Shown one piece after another: positions 34,044-44,833 of a stretch of DNA of 64,000 nt. The DNA lies in contig JAGTJM010000069.1 in the NCBI GenBank assembly GCA_020747015.1, positions 1 to 64,000 of the forward strand, given 5' to 3'. Numbering within the stretch: position 1 is the stretch's first letter; the number at the start of each line of letters is the position of its first letter. The DNA is from Pyrenochaeta sp. MPI-SDFR-AT-0127 (lineage: Eukaryota; Ascomycota; Dothideomycetes; Pleosporales; Cucurbitariaceae). Below the pieces are notes generated by a model that made no database searches, had not been told where the DNA came from, and saw nothing but the letters and a program-made list of their open reading frames with translations. A program made the position numbers and the translations under genes.

Positions 34044-35408
34044 CTTGAGGAGAGGATTGATGTGTAGAGGTCGGATAATGTGGCTTTCGGCTTCCGAGTA
34101 TGCTTTATAATCGAGTATCGCGGGTTGTTTGAGCGATTTGGATGTATGGTGGGATTCTTATCATTGACCTTACACGAGCACTTATATATATATTGGTGTA
34201 CGTAGGCTAGAGCAGAACATTTGAATACTCCAAAGAACCTTGCCCTGGTCATACTTGGATTCAAGCTTCCAGGTCCAGCTTTGCCACCATGGATAAATGG
34301 CAGGTAACCCAATCAGCTGCCCCACGCAATTGCTTCAAAAAGCGCTAGGCAGCGCCCAAGGATTCTGTACCCTTTTGTTGTAGTCTAGAACAGCCGGGGT
34401 GTTCGCTTCGCATTGTCAGGTTTGGTCATTCATGAACCCATTAGCACAGGGGGACTGCCTCGTGTCGTACACATTGTCACCTTGTCGCACAGAGGCGCGA
34501 CGGAAAATCCAGATACGGTTCCTATTGAGAATGATACAGCCATAAATGAGGCGATGAGACTTCCGTACACCTCCTTGCTCACCCTGTCGTGTTCAGCTCA
34601 GGGCGGCTGCCAAACCCCTCGTCTACCTATGTCAAGGCTGAGTGTCCGGGGTTTGGCCAGCCCTGAAGGTACAGGAGTACTAGGATGTTGATTGGACGTC
34701 CTTATTACCGTAGTTCTCGAACGATGAGGCTTCAGCGGAGGAAAATCCAATGTGTAACCAATCAGGTTGTGTTAGAAGGATCTGCGGTTCAGCCGCATTG
34801 TTCCTGAGAACGCTAGCAGCCCGGCGCATGAAGCGCTTGCCTTAATGAGGCTTCCGAAAGTTCGAGAGTCTCGTATCAATATCCTTTAAGTGCGGCCTTG
34901 AAAATGGCTAGGGATGTTTTCAGATATTCTCCGGAGAACGAGGACATTTTTGTGAGGAGAAAAGGCAAAATCAGAATAGCGAAGATCGCGACTTCGCGAT
35001 CCGGCTATCCTCTGTCGGCTCTCGCCTCTCAAGCCGCGCAATACTAACCGCCTAGGTCTTCAGTCTACTGCTAGACTATCTGCGCCACTAATTTTCAGGC
35101 AATATTATGGATGTCAATCAAAGTGATGATACAGTGTTTCGAGATACCGGTATGGAGTCTCGTGCTATGCGATGTGATCTCAGAATGATGCTTGCTCTAG
35201 TTCTGCACCGAATGCAAGCCAGGATGCATTTCCACTAAGCATTGTCGCCCCCAAGTGATCATTACTTGCCAAAAGTCATGTAAAACCCTGATTAAAAGAT
35301 GTGCAGTTTTGATGCGCGCTTTATGACAACACAAAGCTGAAGTATTCAAGTTGCCAGCGCAGAATGCCGAAGCTAATCATACACTTGTTATACACATAAA
35401 CGTACATC
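34044..35408. other. Gene-poor region with a cluster of hairpins
   Basis: 1.36 kb without a supportable gene. It contains three consecutive inverted repeats at 34976-35085 (listed separately). Confidence 0.4.
34976..35085. repeat. Three consecutive stem-loops, possibly tRNA-derived or structured RNA
   Basis: Stem 1: GATCGCGA (34984-34991) pairs with TCGCGATC (34994-35001), extended by ATAGC/GCTAT outside. Stem 2: CGGCT (35016-35020) with AGCCG (35032-35036). Stem 3: AGTCTA (35062-35067) with TAGACT (35072-35077), enclosed by GCGCA (35036-35040) and TGCGC (35081-35085). Read on the minus strand, TAGTCTAGCAGTAG resembles a Pol III A box/D arm. No proper anticodon arm or B box is found, so it is not a functional tRNA. 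Confidence 0.4.
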
Positions 35409-36334
35409 TCAATCCATTACAATCATACCTCGTAGGAACCCGGCGTAGCCATACCACGCGAGACGAGAACGTTGAAATCCAATAGCAGCCACCATTGGAT
35501 GTCCCTCTACGAATTGGTTTCCAGCTCGCTGATTTTTCCACCAATCTGTTTCAACGAAAGCCTCAACGTCCCAGTCATAGACATGACGGCCCGAGTCCTG
35601 GTTGTGTTGTACGAAATCCGGTATGTGTCCAAAGCAGTGGGTAAACAAGGTGGCAAGCATTTCGCCTCTCCCTTGATCGAAAAATAGCTTGTCTCCAACG
35701 ACGGGCCATGCTGCGGAAAAACGATAGCTTGGGACATGACCACGGGCAAGCCACTCCGATTTACACACATATCGGGGTTCTATGCCCAAAATCGATCCAA
35801 CTTCAGCCATTGAAAGCCACTCGTCACCAAATCTCCGGTTACTCTTCCATATCGGTATGAGATGTCCAGAATTACTGATACTTTGACATTGGATCATGTC
35901 GGATGCATCGATCTGAACTATCAAAATCTTCTCTTCTCTTCGAAGATGAAGCTGGTACGCGCGCTTGAAAGCATCCGCTATAGTCTGGTTAGTCATACTG
36001 TTTTGAAATACTTTTCAATCAATAAAGATGCTTACCAAAGTTGTCGAAGAGAGACACGAATGAAGTCGCATGTCGATCGTCCCCATAGAGATGAGCTTGG
36101 ATAGCTTCGACATTGACCTCATGTGAACAAAATTCGCCTTGTGCTTCAAAGAGATATGGATTTCTGCTCAATCTTGGATGATATATTGAGGCACTTCGTT
36201 CGCTGGTCACGCGATAGAAGCACCCTCCGTTGATATGTTTTATTCGGTTGTGTTGAGAGAGACTTGTGTTGATTGGTCAGTAAGGAGTTGAGCCGCAACG
36301 TCCACGGAAGGAATATACCTGGACATCGTATCAT
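35409..36334 (-). CDS. Hypothetical protein with DUF7587-like N-terminal domain
   Basis: 257 aa from exons 36334-36319, 36224-36036 and 35977-35409, phases closing. The second intron (36035-35978) has GTAAGC, GACTAAC and ATAG. The first exon (MIRCP) is short and less certain. Residues ~7-100 (CFYRVTSERSASIYHPR, then VEAIQAHLYGDDRHATSFVS, LFDNFADAFKRAYQ, KILIVQIDAS) follow the pattern of the fungal DUF7587 domain: an R-x-S start, H...TSFVS, an A...A helix and a final beta strand. I name this from memory of the pattern. The C-terminal ~140 residues (WLSMAEVGSILGIEPRYVCK) are Trp/Phe-rich and globular. Function is unknown. Confidence 0.7.
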
Positions 36335-37509
36335 CGAATTTCATCTCACAAAGGAACAGTGTAGCTCTTCACATCGTTTTAAAGTATTCCATAAGCGATT
36401 GCGACCTTTCCACAATGATGACGGGCAACGGCATTGAGTGAAAAGGACCCGAGCTGGGTCTAAAAGTGCAGAAAGGTCCGTGATGGCGCAAAGCTTGCAC
36501 CAACAGGGTCCAACAATTCATTTGCATTTGCACGTTCTCACGTTACCTTAATATGTTTGTTTAAACCATTGTTCTCAGTATCATATGTTTAGGATATCTG
36601 ATGAATATCAAGATGAGTTATGGTCTTCCCAAGGACGTGCCTAATGTACTCAACCCAGGCATTTCAGACTCCGCAACGGACAAATAGATCGCCTAGTTGG
36701 ACCCATGATTCCGAGAAATTTGTCGTTTTTATTCTTGAGGTGCTCGTCTAGTCCATTACTGATCCTATAGCGACCGACGGCGTTAGTAGTACTTCGATTT
36801 CCGCCTGCTAGCATCGTCTCTGTGTTTCGTGTTGTTCTGCCGCTTAAGGGAACTGTTCAGACCTGAGAAGGCGGCTTTTCAGATGCCAAATAAGTCTCCA
36901 GTATGTCTTCTTCCTAGTCCAAATCGCAGTATCGATGACATTCTCGATGGCAGCCTAGTCTATGAGATTAGTTTGTTGATCGCATGGACTATTCGTGTAA
37001 GACGATGACCGTGAAATTTTCGGCCTCATCTCTGTGAAGTCGTATAGGCTTAGACTAGAAGAGAAATGCGCATCTCGAAGGATAACAGTGGAAGAAGAAT
37101 TTAGGAAGAGAAGCCGAGATACGGCACAATGTTGGGGTTGCATATGCGGGGAGGGAAGGGCATTAATCTGAATGTTCTCCGGGAAGGACAGTATCTCAGT
37201 AGACCAACTCGACCAATTCCGAGTACATGACAAAATTGTGCTTTTAAAGCTTCGTATGATTAGAAATTTGCTGAGTAGTGTATTCTAGATGCCTGGAAGA
37301 ACCTATAACCACCAAGGCTCGGCCAATAGTGGAACTGCCGAGCAACGTGACTTGGGGCTCCGAGATCCTCGGCTCAACGGTCGAGACGCTTGCCCCACAA
37401 CTTTGTTAAAGCCTCCGTCTCCGCACTCCGCATCTTTCGTGCCATCCACCTTCACACCCCAATACTCTTCTTCTCTTGCCTCAATTCTCCTGTACACTAT
37501 CACATCAAG
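36335..37509. other. Intergenic, promoter side of the thiolase gene
   Basis: 1.17 kb upstream of both the minus-strand gene at 36334 and the plus-strand thiolase. No gene is supportable; the minus-strand frame at 36955-37233 has no features. The last 200 bp hold GC-rich palindromes and a CCTCGG site. Confidence 0.45.
37367..37372 (+). promoter_or_regulatory. CCTCGG element (FarA/FarB-type fatty-acid response site)
   Basis: CCTCGG sits 138 bp upstream of the thiolase ATG, inside the palindrome CCGAGATCCTCGG (37360-37372). In Aspergillus nidulans and other ascomycetes the Zn2Cys6 regulators FarA/FarB (Ctf1) induce beta-oxidation genes through CCTCGG/CCGAGG. A second inverted repeat, GCTCGGC...GCCGAGC (37317-37323/37337-37343), lies just upstream. 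Binding here is inferred. Confidence 0.6.
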
Positions 37510-38838
37510 ATGACGGAACGCCTAAAGTCCATTGTTTCGCAGATTGCGCCCTCGACCAGCGGATTGTCGGCAATGTAAGCTCTCGCGACCAGCGCCACAG
37601 CTGATACACGAACCACTCTGGCAGTCTGATAGCTAACAGGCGTTGATAGCACCACCAAGAACGCAGACGATATCGTCATCACCCTCGCGATCCGTACACC
37701 CCTCACAAAGGCCTACAAGGGCGGCTTCAAAGACACATCGCTCGATGGTCTACTCGTCAAGACCTTGAAGCAAGTCATCGCAAAGTCAAACCTCGATCCT
37801 GCCCTTGTTGAAGACATTTGCTGCGGCAATGTCAGCGACTCAAAGGCTGCATACTATGTCCGCGCCGCCATGTTGGCTGCTGGCTTCCCCAACACCACGG
37901 CCGGCTCATCTGTGAACCGCTTCTGCTCTTCGGGTTTGAAGGCTGTTCAAGATATTGCTAGCCAGATCGCCGTTGGCTCCATCGAGATTGGTGTCGCCAT
38001 GGGTGCGGAGAGCATGACCGCAGGTGGCGACAGACTGGAGCGCCCCTTTGTCGATGAGGTCCTAGCAAACCAAGAAGCCGCCGACTGCATGCAGCCTATG
38101 GGCCAGACCTCAGAAAACGTCGGCAACGACTTCAACATCACTCGCGAGAGGCAAGACAAGTTCGCCGCTGAGTCGTACCGCCGAGCGGAAGCTGCACAGA
38201 AGGCCGGCTGGTTTGATGACGAGATTGTGCCCATCCCCGCCACTGTCAAGGACCCCAAGACTGGAGAGGAGAAGACTGTCACGCTCACAAAGGACGAGGG
38301 TATCCGCTACGGTACCACCTTCGAGAGCCTGCAGAAGGTTAAGCCCGCTTTCCTCCCTCACGGCGACAAGTCACACGCTGGAAACTCCTCTCAACTCACA
38401 GACGGTGCCGCTGCGGTGCTTTTGATGAAGCGCTCCACTGCCCAGAAGCTCGGTCAGCCCATCCTCGCCAAGTTTGTCGGCGCAACCGTTGCCGGTCTTG
38501 CACCCCGAATCATGGGTATCGGCCCATCCGTCGCCATCCCCAAGCTCCTCACAAAGTTCAACCTTTCCCTTGACGACATCGACCTCATCGAGATCAACGA
38601 GGCGTTTGCCTCCATGGCTGTGTACTGCCTCGAGACACTCAAGATTGACCACTCGAAGCTCAATGTAAGAGGTGGAGCCATTGCGCTAGGACATCCCCTC
38701 GGCTGCACTGGTGCACGACAGATTGTTACTGGTCTGAGCGAGTGCAGAAGGCAGAAGAAGAAGGTCCTTCTCACAAGTATGTGCATTGGTACTGGTATGG
38801 GTATGGCAGGTCTGTTCATCAACGAGCAGAATGTTTAA
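37510..38838 (+). CDS. POT1: Peroxisomal 3-ketoacyl-CoA thiolase
   Basis: 417 aa from exons 37510-37574 and 37650-38838. It catalyses the last step of beta-oxidation, cleaving 3-ketoacyl-CoA with CoA to acetyl-CoA and a shortened acyl-CoA. Catalytic residues are present: Cys114 in NRFCSSGLKA (nucleophile), His370 in ALGHPLGCTGA and Cys400 in MCIGTGMG, with NEAFA between. The N-terminus MTERLKSIVSQI fits the PTS2 pattern R-L-x5-[HQ]-hydrophobic, very like yeast Pot1, so import by Pex7 is expected. Exon 1 encodes only the targeting segment. A CCTCGG site upstream suggests fatty-acid induction. Confidence 0.95.
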
Positions 38839-39757
38839 GCGCGTTTTGAAAGTTGTATAGCGTCTGTAATTAAAAGGACATTTGTTTGTATACAATACTC
38901 ACATTCTTCATTACATTGTGCCAATTAAGATTGTCCAACTTGTGTTTCGCTTGATCTCTGGTGCATAACGAATACGATTGATCCGCTCGGTTCTCCAATT
39001 CATCGACGCTGATTTCATAGTTGGTCAGTTCACAGCACAGCTATGTGGACTTAGTATGACTTGGCGGTATGCAAGGGTCCGCCATGCTTCACGCTCTGAT
39101 CCTGGTAAGTGACTACCCTAGAGTCAAAACGGCTTTAGAATATTATTACAAACTGATTGTAGCAGTCCCTCCTATTTGAAAAGCCCTCAAGTCGTTGCAG
39201 CATATTGAAATTGAGAATCAATCATCACACTATCCAGGACCAAACTTATCGGATTCGCCAAAGAACCCCTGTTGCATGGGTAAGTTGTACCCCAACAGCA
39301 TTTATGAATTGTGTAGAGCGAAAATTCGATATGCATTCGTTCTACCTCCTTGGAAAAGAAGTATCGTTGATCAGCATCAGTTTCAATTAGACATTCACAC
39401 GTCCACGTTAGTGGCGTGTCACGTTGGCCACCCACATTTGCAACCCATGTTGGTTTCTAAGGAACTCTGCTTGAGTACTCCTCAGCCAACCAGAAGCATG
39501 TAAAATATGCTGTGTTGTAGTGGCCAGTCGCACCGATCAGGTTTAGTGTCATATGGATACCCATTTCGAGCATTAGCCATCCCAGAGCGGGGTAGCCCTG
39601 GCTCCACCAAACAGCCATGTGCGGTTACGTTTGCTCCCGTCATCAGACTGTCACATAGAGGTCTGATTGCGACACTGTAATTCCATGCACAACCGTCTAT
39701 CGAGACCTGATATAACAACTTAAAAGAACTTCAGCTCCATCGATATTCTGCAGCATC
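38839..39757. other. Intergenic, no gene seen
   Basis: 0.9 kb between two plus-strand genes. Several short overlapping frames occur on both strands, but none has coding character that I can support. Confidence 0.4.
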
Positions 39758-40411
39758 ATGGACTCAGCCGAGAAGAAGTCCCTCTTGGACCGTGTCTTTG
39801 CCGCGACCAGCACCTTAGAGTCTCGAGCCCTCTACGATGAATGGGCTTCGACTTACAATTCAGACATGACATCGCACGAGTTCATCGCTCCGCGACTCGT
39901 CGCAGAAGCTGTTGCCCGGGGCCTAAAACTCAATCACATCTCAACTCAGCCCCTAAAGGGCGTTCAAATCGTGGATGCGGGCTGCGGCACCGGATTAGTT
40001 GGCGGTGAGCTCTCCAAGTTGGGGGCAAAAGAGATTACCGGATTGGATATTAGTGAGGGTATGCTAGATGTCGCGAGGAAGACAGGAGTGTATCGGGAGT
40101 TGAAGATTGCAGACCTTACCACGAGGCTTGATGTTGAAGATGGGACTTTCGACGCGCTTACCTGTTGTGGGTTATTTACACATGGCCATTTAGGTCCCCA
40201 GCCACTTGAGGAGTTTGTCAGGATCGTCAAGGCTGGAGGAGTGGTGGTGGCCACCGTCAAGAATTCGCATTGGACCGAAAAGGGGTTTGATGCGGAAGTG
40301 GAGCGGCTGGCAAAAGAAGCAAACGTCGAGGTGGTTGAGAAGGAGGTACATGCTTATCGGAAAAACTCTGGTGGAGGTAAGGTCTTGATACTGAGAAAGA
40401 TTGCCGCGTAA
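39758..40411 (+). CDS. Class I SAM-dependent methyltransferase (Methyltransf_11/25 type)
   Basis: 217 aa, single exon. It has a helical lead (LYDEWASTYNSDMTSHEF) seen in small Williams-Beuren/UbiE-like methyltransferases, then motif I VDAGCGTGLVGGELS (~71-85), the acidic post-I LDISEGMLDVA, a motif II region GTFDALTCCGLFTHGHLG and motif III VKAGGVVVATV. There is no transmembrane or signal sequence, so it is probably cytosolic. The substrate cannot be inferred from sequence or neighbours. Confidence 0.88.
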   Translation: MDSAEKKSLLDRVFAATSTLESRALYDEWASTYNSDMTSHEFIAPRLVAEAVARGLKLNHISTQPLKGVQIVDAGCGTGLVGGELSKLGAKEITGLDISEGMLDVARKTGVYRELKIADLTTRLDVEDGTFDALTCCGLFTHGHLGPQPLEEFVRIVKAGGVVVATVKNSHWTEKGFDAEVERLAKEANVEVVEKEVHAYRKNSGGGKVLILRKIAA

Positions 40412-41186
40412 ACTGGCTGTAGTCACACAAATTAGCAACAGTTCGTGTTCCTTATGAAATCGAACATATTAGCGCACCATTCATCGTACCAAAGACTCTT
40501 ATGAAACCCTAGCAATTCAATAGTTTAAGCTACGACTGTTTGAACTCGTATCCATCTAAATTCAATCTCTAGAGACGTTGAGCCATATTGGACGAAGCTG
40601 TTTCAGTTGGCAATTCGAAAACTCGTGGAAACTTCTATTCAGGAGATGCGGACAACCCAATATTGCGCTTCGGGCAATGTTCCGTTGACATGTTCAAGCG
40701 TTCATCGCTCTTACGCTATATCAAACATCACTCTTACTACCTCGCTTCTATCGTTGTGTATCTTGAATTGCGACAGAGCTGGGGTTCCTTTCCACAGTTC
40801 TTGAAAAAAACGAGACTACTTTCATGAGCCTGCTGACCTCCGTCTTATCAACCGGGTCAGCAAAGATGGACAGATCCAAACATACATATAGTCTAGCGAC
40901 TGCACATGCATTTATAGATACTGAGAGACAGAGGCGTAAGATCAACTTGATCAGTGCATACGTTTGTAGCTTTGTTGGGAGAAAATCATCCACAACCCAA
41001 TCATACGTGTGACTACCATTTCTAGAAGAGGGTATAACTATGAAACGATTCAAGCACGAGTTTCGTAAAACCACAGGTGGAGAGAGTGCGCCGTTACTAC
41101 GGTACATAAATCAATCCAATGCTCCAACTCTCCCACCACCCCTTCTCTCAAAGTCTAGCCAGTCCTAAGGTTTCGCCAATCTTTTC
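40412..41186. other. Convergent 3' flanks, no gene seen
   Basis: This separates the methyltransferase end (40411) from the end of the minus-strand gene at 41187. No supportable ORF. Confidence 0.4.
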
Positions 41187-42916
41187 TCAAATACCCGCGC
41201 GAATAGCCTCCTCACTGACCCATGTAGTCTCCCTTCTTGCTTGTGCGATGAGATCAAGGTGGTAGTCGTACTCCGTCCATGTATCACTACCAAAGGCCAC
41301 GTGCTGTTCTTTTGCCCAACGAATGTTTTCTGCCCAATCACTGGCATCGAAAGACGAGGGATCAGTAAGTCGGTGTAGTTCACGGAACGGCGGGTGGCGA
41401 CGCGGGCCGCCAAAGCGAACAGAAGACAAGGCAGAATCCCACATCTCCTGCATATTGGAGCATCCATCTGCAGCGTAGAGGTGAATGCTTGCAGCATCGA
41501 CGCGAAGGCGGTTTGCAGAGAGAACAGGAGGTCGGAGGAACACAGGTTGACGGGTGGGAAACAGAGTCGCTGCTTGCATGATCTCTGGATCGATAACTTT
41601 GGTCGTGAAGTCGGGGAAGGCCTTCGGCTCCGGTCGTAGCATTGTCATGATGTTCTTCGAACAAGGCGGTAGATTCTGCATTTTGAGTACGGAGGGGCTT
41701 TGATTGCCTACGAATGAGGATTGAATGCTCAAGCGGGCTTTCTGGGCTGCTGCACGACCGCTTCGTGGAAGTAGAGGAGATGGCGTTTCTTCCTCACTAA
41801 CATTTTCTGCTTTGTAGGCATCCTCATCTGGCTCCGAAACATCCTGCACAAAGTCGCTGCCGCTGGAAGGCGATAAGGTTGCGACTCGATCGTGGGTGCG
41901 CTTGTGCCGCTTGTTAGGTTTGGGCTGAACTGAGTCGAAGAAGTCCTTATCCTGAGAAGCGTTCCATTAATATGCAATGTTCTCCAATGACGAGTAGAAA
42001 TTCTCACCGTGATATCTGATTCTTCCTCACGTAGGTTGAAACGTTTGCCCTCAAGCCTTCTACTCCTCCTCTGGCTCCCTAGCAACACCCTTCCCAAGCC
42101 TTCACTTTCCTGCTTCTGCATATTCGACGTCACAGGTGGGGTCGCACGCGACAGAGACAAAGCCTTCTCGATACGAGTCTGAGGCATGGCTATACGAAAG
42201 GGTGGGGGCTTGCTGTTAGATGTGCGAGTAGACTTTCTGATTGTTGATTTGGTGCGAGTATTGGCCTTCTCGCGACGAGCAAATACTTGTCTATCGTAGT
42301 GAGACTCGGTCACTAGTCGAGGGCCGCCTAGGTGAATGACTAGGCGCTCAAAGTCGGTAGGAAACAGCCAAATCTCGTCCTGGTTAGAGAGAGCATATTG
42401 TACGCAGCGGGCGAGATCGAGAGCGTCGTTGCCTGACGGGTGTTTCTTGACGTGGAGAGCCAAGTCTTTCAGCGGAATTGGTGCTGCCTCGTGATTGCGT
42501 GAAAGATCGTGTGGATTGCGCGTTGTCACAATTTTAGGGTGAGTGAGACGAGGTGGGCGAAATTGGCTCACGTCCAAATTGGCCTCATCCATTTCACTCT
42601 CACGTTCCCACAATCCATGTGTGCTGACCTTCCAGTTCTCGTAACCGGCATGGCGCATAGCATACGACATCATGATCTGCGCGGAATTGGGAGCGAACTT
42701 TCCATCCGCAGGCTGGTGTCTGAATTCATTAATCATGGCAGCAACAGTAACAGACCTAGCGCCATTTGTTATAAAGCGGTCGATAACGTCTACGGACTTG
42801 AGCCAATGTGGAAGATATGCGAGAATCTCAGCTGCAGTCAAGTTACCAGCTGGAAAGGATAGGTTCCAACTAGGACTGTCCACGCCGAAGGCATTGTTTC
42901 GTGCCAAGGCAGCCAT
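41187..42916 (-). CDS. Uncharacterised family protein, paralog A
   Basis: 557 aa from exons 42916-42008 and 41951-41187 (intron GTGAGA...TTCTCAG). A probable 5'-UTR intron (GTAAGT at 43008, TACTAAT...CCTAG ending about 42928) makes ATG 42916 the likely start. Two conserved parts are shared with the gene at 43457. The N-terminal part (~15-200) has NLTAAEILAYLPHWLKSVDV, EANLDVSQFRPP, KKHPSGNDALDLARCVQY and FPTDFERLVIHLGGP. The C-terminal part has RFGGPRRHPPFRELHRL and WAENIRWAKEQHVAFG. The linker is basic, with nuclear-localisation-like runs (SQRRSRRLEGKR). No known domain is recognised. A nuclear role is only a guess. Confidence 0.75.
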
Positions 42917-43456
42917 AGACGAGATTCTAGGCATATTAGTATCCACAACGAATAAGACCTTTTGGAGCGAAATTGATAAATGAAGGCCTTCTAGAAGGTA
43001 AAACTTACTGAAGCAGTTCGTGAAACGTATATATTATGGTTGACTATTGCAAGAAGCTCTGTTCAGGCTCCAACAGGTCCAAATCCAAGATATCGCGGGC
43101 AAAAACGGTAACAGATCCGCGTGTACGAAGTGCGAGGAGGGTTGAAGAGCGTAATCAGGCAAAGCGAAGGAAAAGCGAAGACTAGTTCAGGTGGGGAGAG
43201 GCCCGCTTGGACCAGGTGCTGCGGCGGTTTTGTTGTTGCAGTGATGACCAAAACAGCCATATAGGGCTCTGAGGCACCACCAGCTAACACGCAAAAGTTA
43301 ACGATATTCCTACAATAGTCAATCCAATCGATTCACAGCTCGAGTACTCGCCAATTGGACAAACTGCTACCTCGTTCACACCACTTCTGGCTTCCCACTT
43401 CTACCAAGTTCGTCAAACTCATATAGCTCAGGTTATCTTGCTGATTCGATATTAGC
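42917..43456. promoter_or_regulatory. Bidirectional promoter between head-to-head paralogs
   Basis: 540 bp between the two paralogous start codons. It includes the 5'-UTR intron of the minus-strand gene (about 42928-43008) and, toward 43380-43440, a pyrimidine-rich leader for the plus-strand gene. No ORF of note. Confidence 0.5.
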
Positions 43457-44833
43457 ATGGCGACAGCGACACCATGCCCATCGCCTGATTCTAGAGCTAT
43501 GAGCCGACAGAATGAAGAGCAGAAATCTCACCCTGGGTACCAATTTGGCTCTAATGCGTCCTCAAGGAACATGCGCTTCCCTGCGAAGGCAAACATAACC
43601 GTCGTCGAACTGCTTACTTTCCTTCCAAACAGTATACAATGTGCTGATGTCATCTACCGGCTTATTTCGAATGGCGGAACGCATCGCACTTTGTGGGCCA
43701 TCATGACCATACAGCGAGACTTGCTTATCGAATGGAGTGCGAGCCACTGCGGTATATTACTATGCAAAACCATGGAGAACGCAGGGTACCAAGGCTGGAC
43801 TGTAGGGTCCCACAATATGTACCCCGAACTAAAGAAAGCAACCTGGGATGAGGCGAACTTGGATGTAAATGGATTCAGAACTCCAGGCCAAGTTAATGGA
43901 AAACATTCTGCGCCGCCCCCCATACCATTTAAAAGTCTGAACACAGGTGTGAGGCGTATGCCTACGGGCTACGACGCACTGGACCTTACTAGAATGGTTC
44001 AATATTGTGTTCAGAACCCTAGCCAGCTGTGGCTGTATCCCGATGACTTTGAAGCACTCCTAAACCGGCTCGGGGGTCCGGTTGTGAGAAGAAAAGAACA
44101 CCTCGATCGTGCTGCGTTTGATAGATGGGCGCACATCATACCTCCACTACGGTCTGTGCCTACCTCCCGTCTCTTAGACGTAAACAGGACATCCGAGGAA
44201 AATGCAGAACAGATAGGCAACAAGGCCAGAAAGAAACCACTAAAAAGTGGAGGGAAGTCATGGAAACCAAGACGAAAGCCGTCTATTCAAACAAGGGGAG
44301 TAACACCAGTATCTGAAGTACGGTTTGGGAATAGAAGATATCAGAAAAGTAGGTCGAGAGAGAATTTGCGTGTTCAGGAGTGTCGGCGAGAGGAAGCAGA
44401 TGGAGATCACGATACCATGCTAAGCGAGCTGTATATACAAGCGGTGGCCAAGTATATCGCACCACCGGACGATGCCACGAAGTTGGAAAACGAGGAGGTT
44501 ATATTCGCATTTCTAAAAGAAGGCGTCGCTACCGAAGACGACCCGTTCACTCCCTACGCTTTCGGAGGCCCACGCAGCTTAGCGCCATATCGCATGTTGC
44601 ATTGCATATGCCAACCTCATCCAGCGGACAACAGTGGGTGGGCGGAAAATCTACGATGGGCTTGTGAACAGAGAGCATGCTTTGGGTATGGTTTTCGGGC
44701 TGGTGCGTGGAATGAAAGTCCGGAGCACATGGAGCTCATTGCGACGTTGCGGAAGGATCAGGTTTGGGCATCGGATGATCTGCTTGAGCTACTGGAAAGA
44801 GAAAGACTTCGTGGAGAGGAGAAAGAAACATAA
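43457..44833 (+). CDS. Uncharacterised family protein, paralog B
   Basis: 458 aa, single exon, divergent from paralog A. Shared features are FPAKANITVVELLTFLPNSI (~38-57), a conserved NG followed by a helix, WDEANLDVNGFRTPGQ, RRMPTGYDALDLTRMVQYCV, YPDDFEALLNRLGGPVV and, near the C-terminus, AFGGPRSLAPYRMLH and WAENLRWACEQRACFG. The middle (~230-310) is Lys/Arg-rich (KARKKPLKSGGKSWKPRRK), a possible nuclear-localisation region. It has no intron where paralog A has one, and its linker is shorter. No function is known to me. Confidence 0.78.
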   Translation: MATATPCPSPDSRAMSRQNEEQKSHPGYQFGSNASSRNMRFPAKANITVVELLTFLPNSIQCADVIYRLISNGGTHRTLWAIMTIQRDLLIEWSASHCGILLCKTMENAGYQGWTVGSHNMYPELKKATWDEANLDVNGFRTPGQVNGKHSAPPPIPFKSLNTGVRRMPTGYDALDLTRMVQYCVQNPSQLWLYPDDFEALLNRLGGPVVRRKEHLDRAAFDRWAHIIPPLRSVPTSRLLDVNRTSEENAEQIGNKARKKPLKSGGKSWKPRRKPSIQTRGVTPVSEVRFGNRRYQKSRSRENLRVQECRREEADGDHDTMLSELYIQAVAKYIAPPDDATKLENEEVIFAFLKEGVATEDDPFTPYAFGGPRSLAPYRMLHCICQPHPADNSGWAENLRWACEQRACFGYGFRAGAWNESPEHMELIATLRKDQVWASDDLLELLERERLRGEEKET

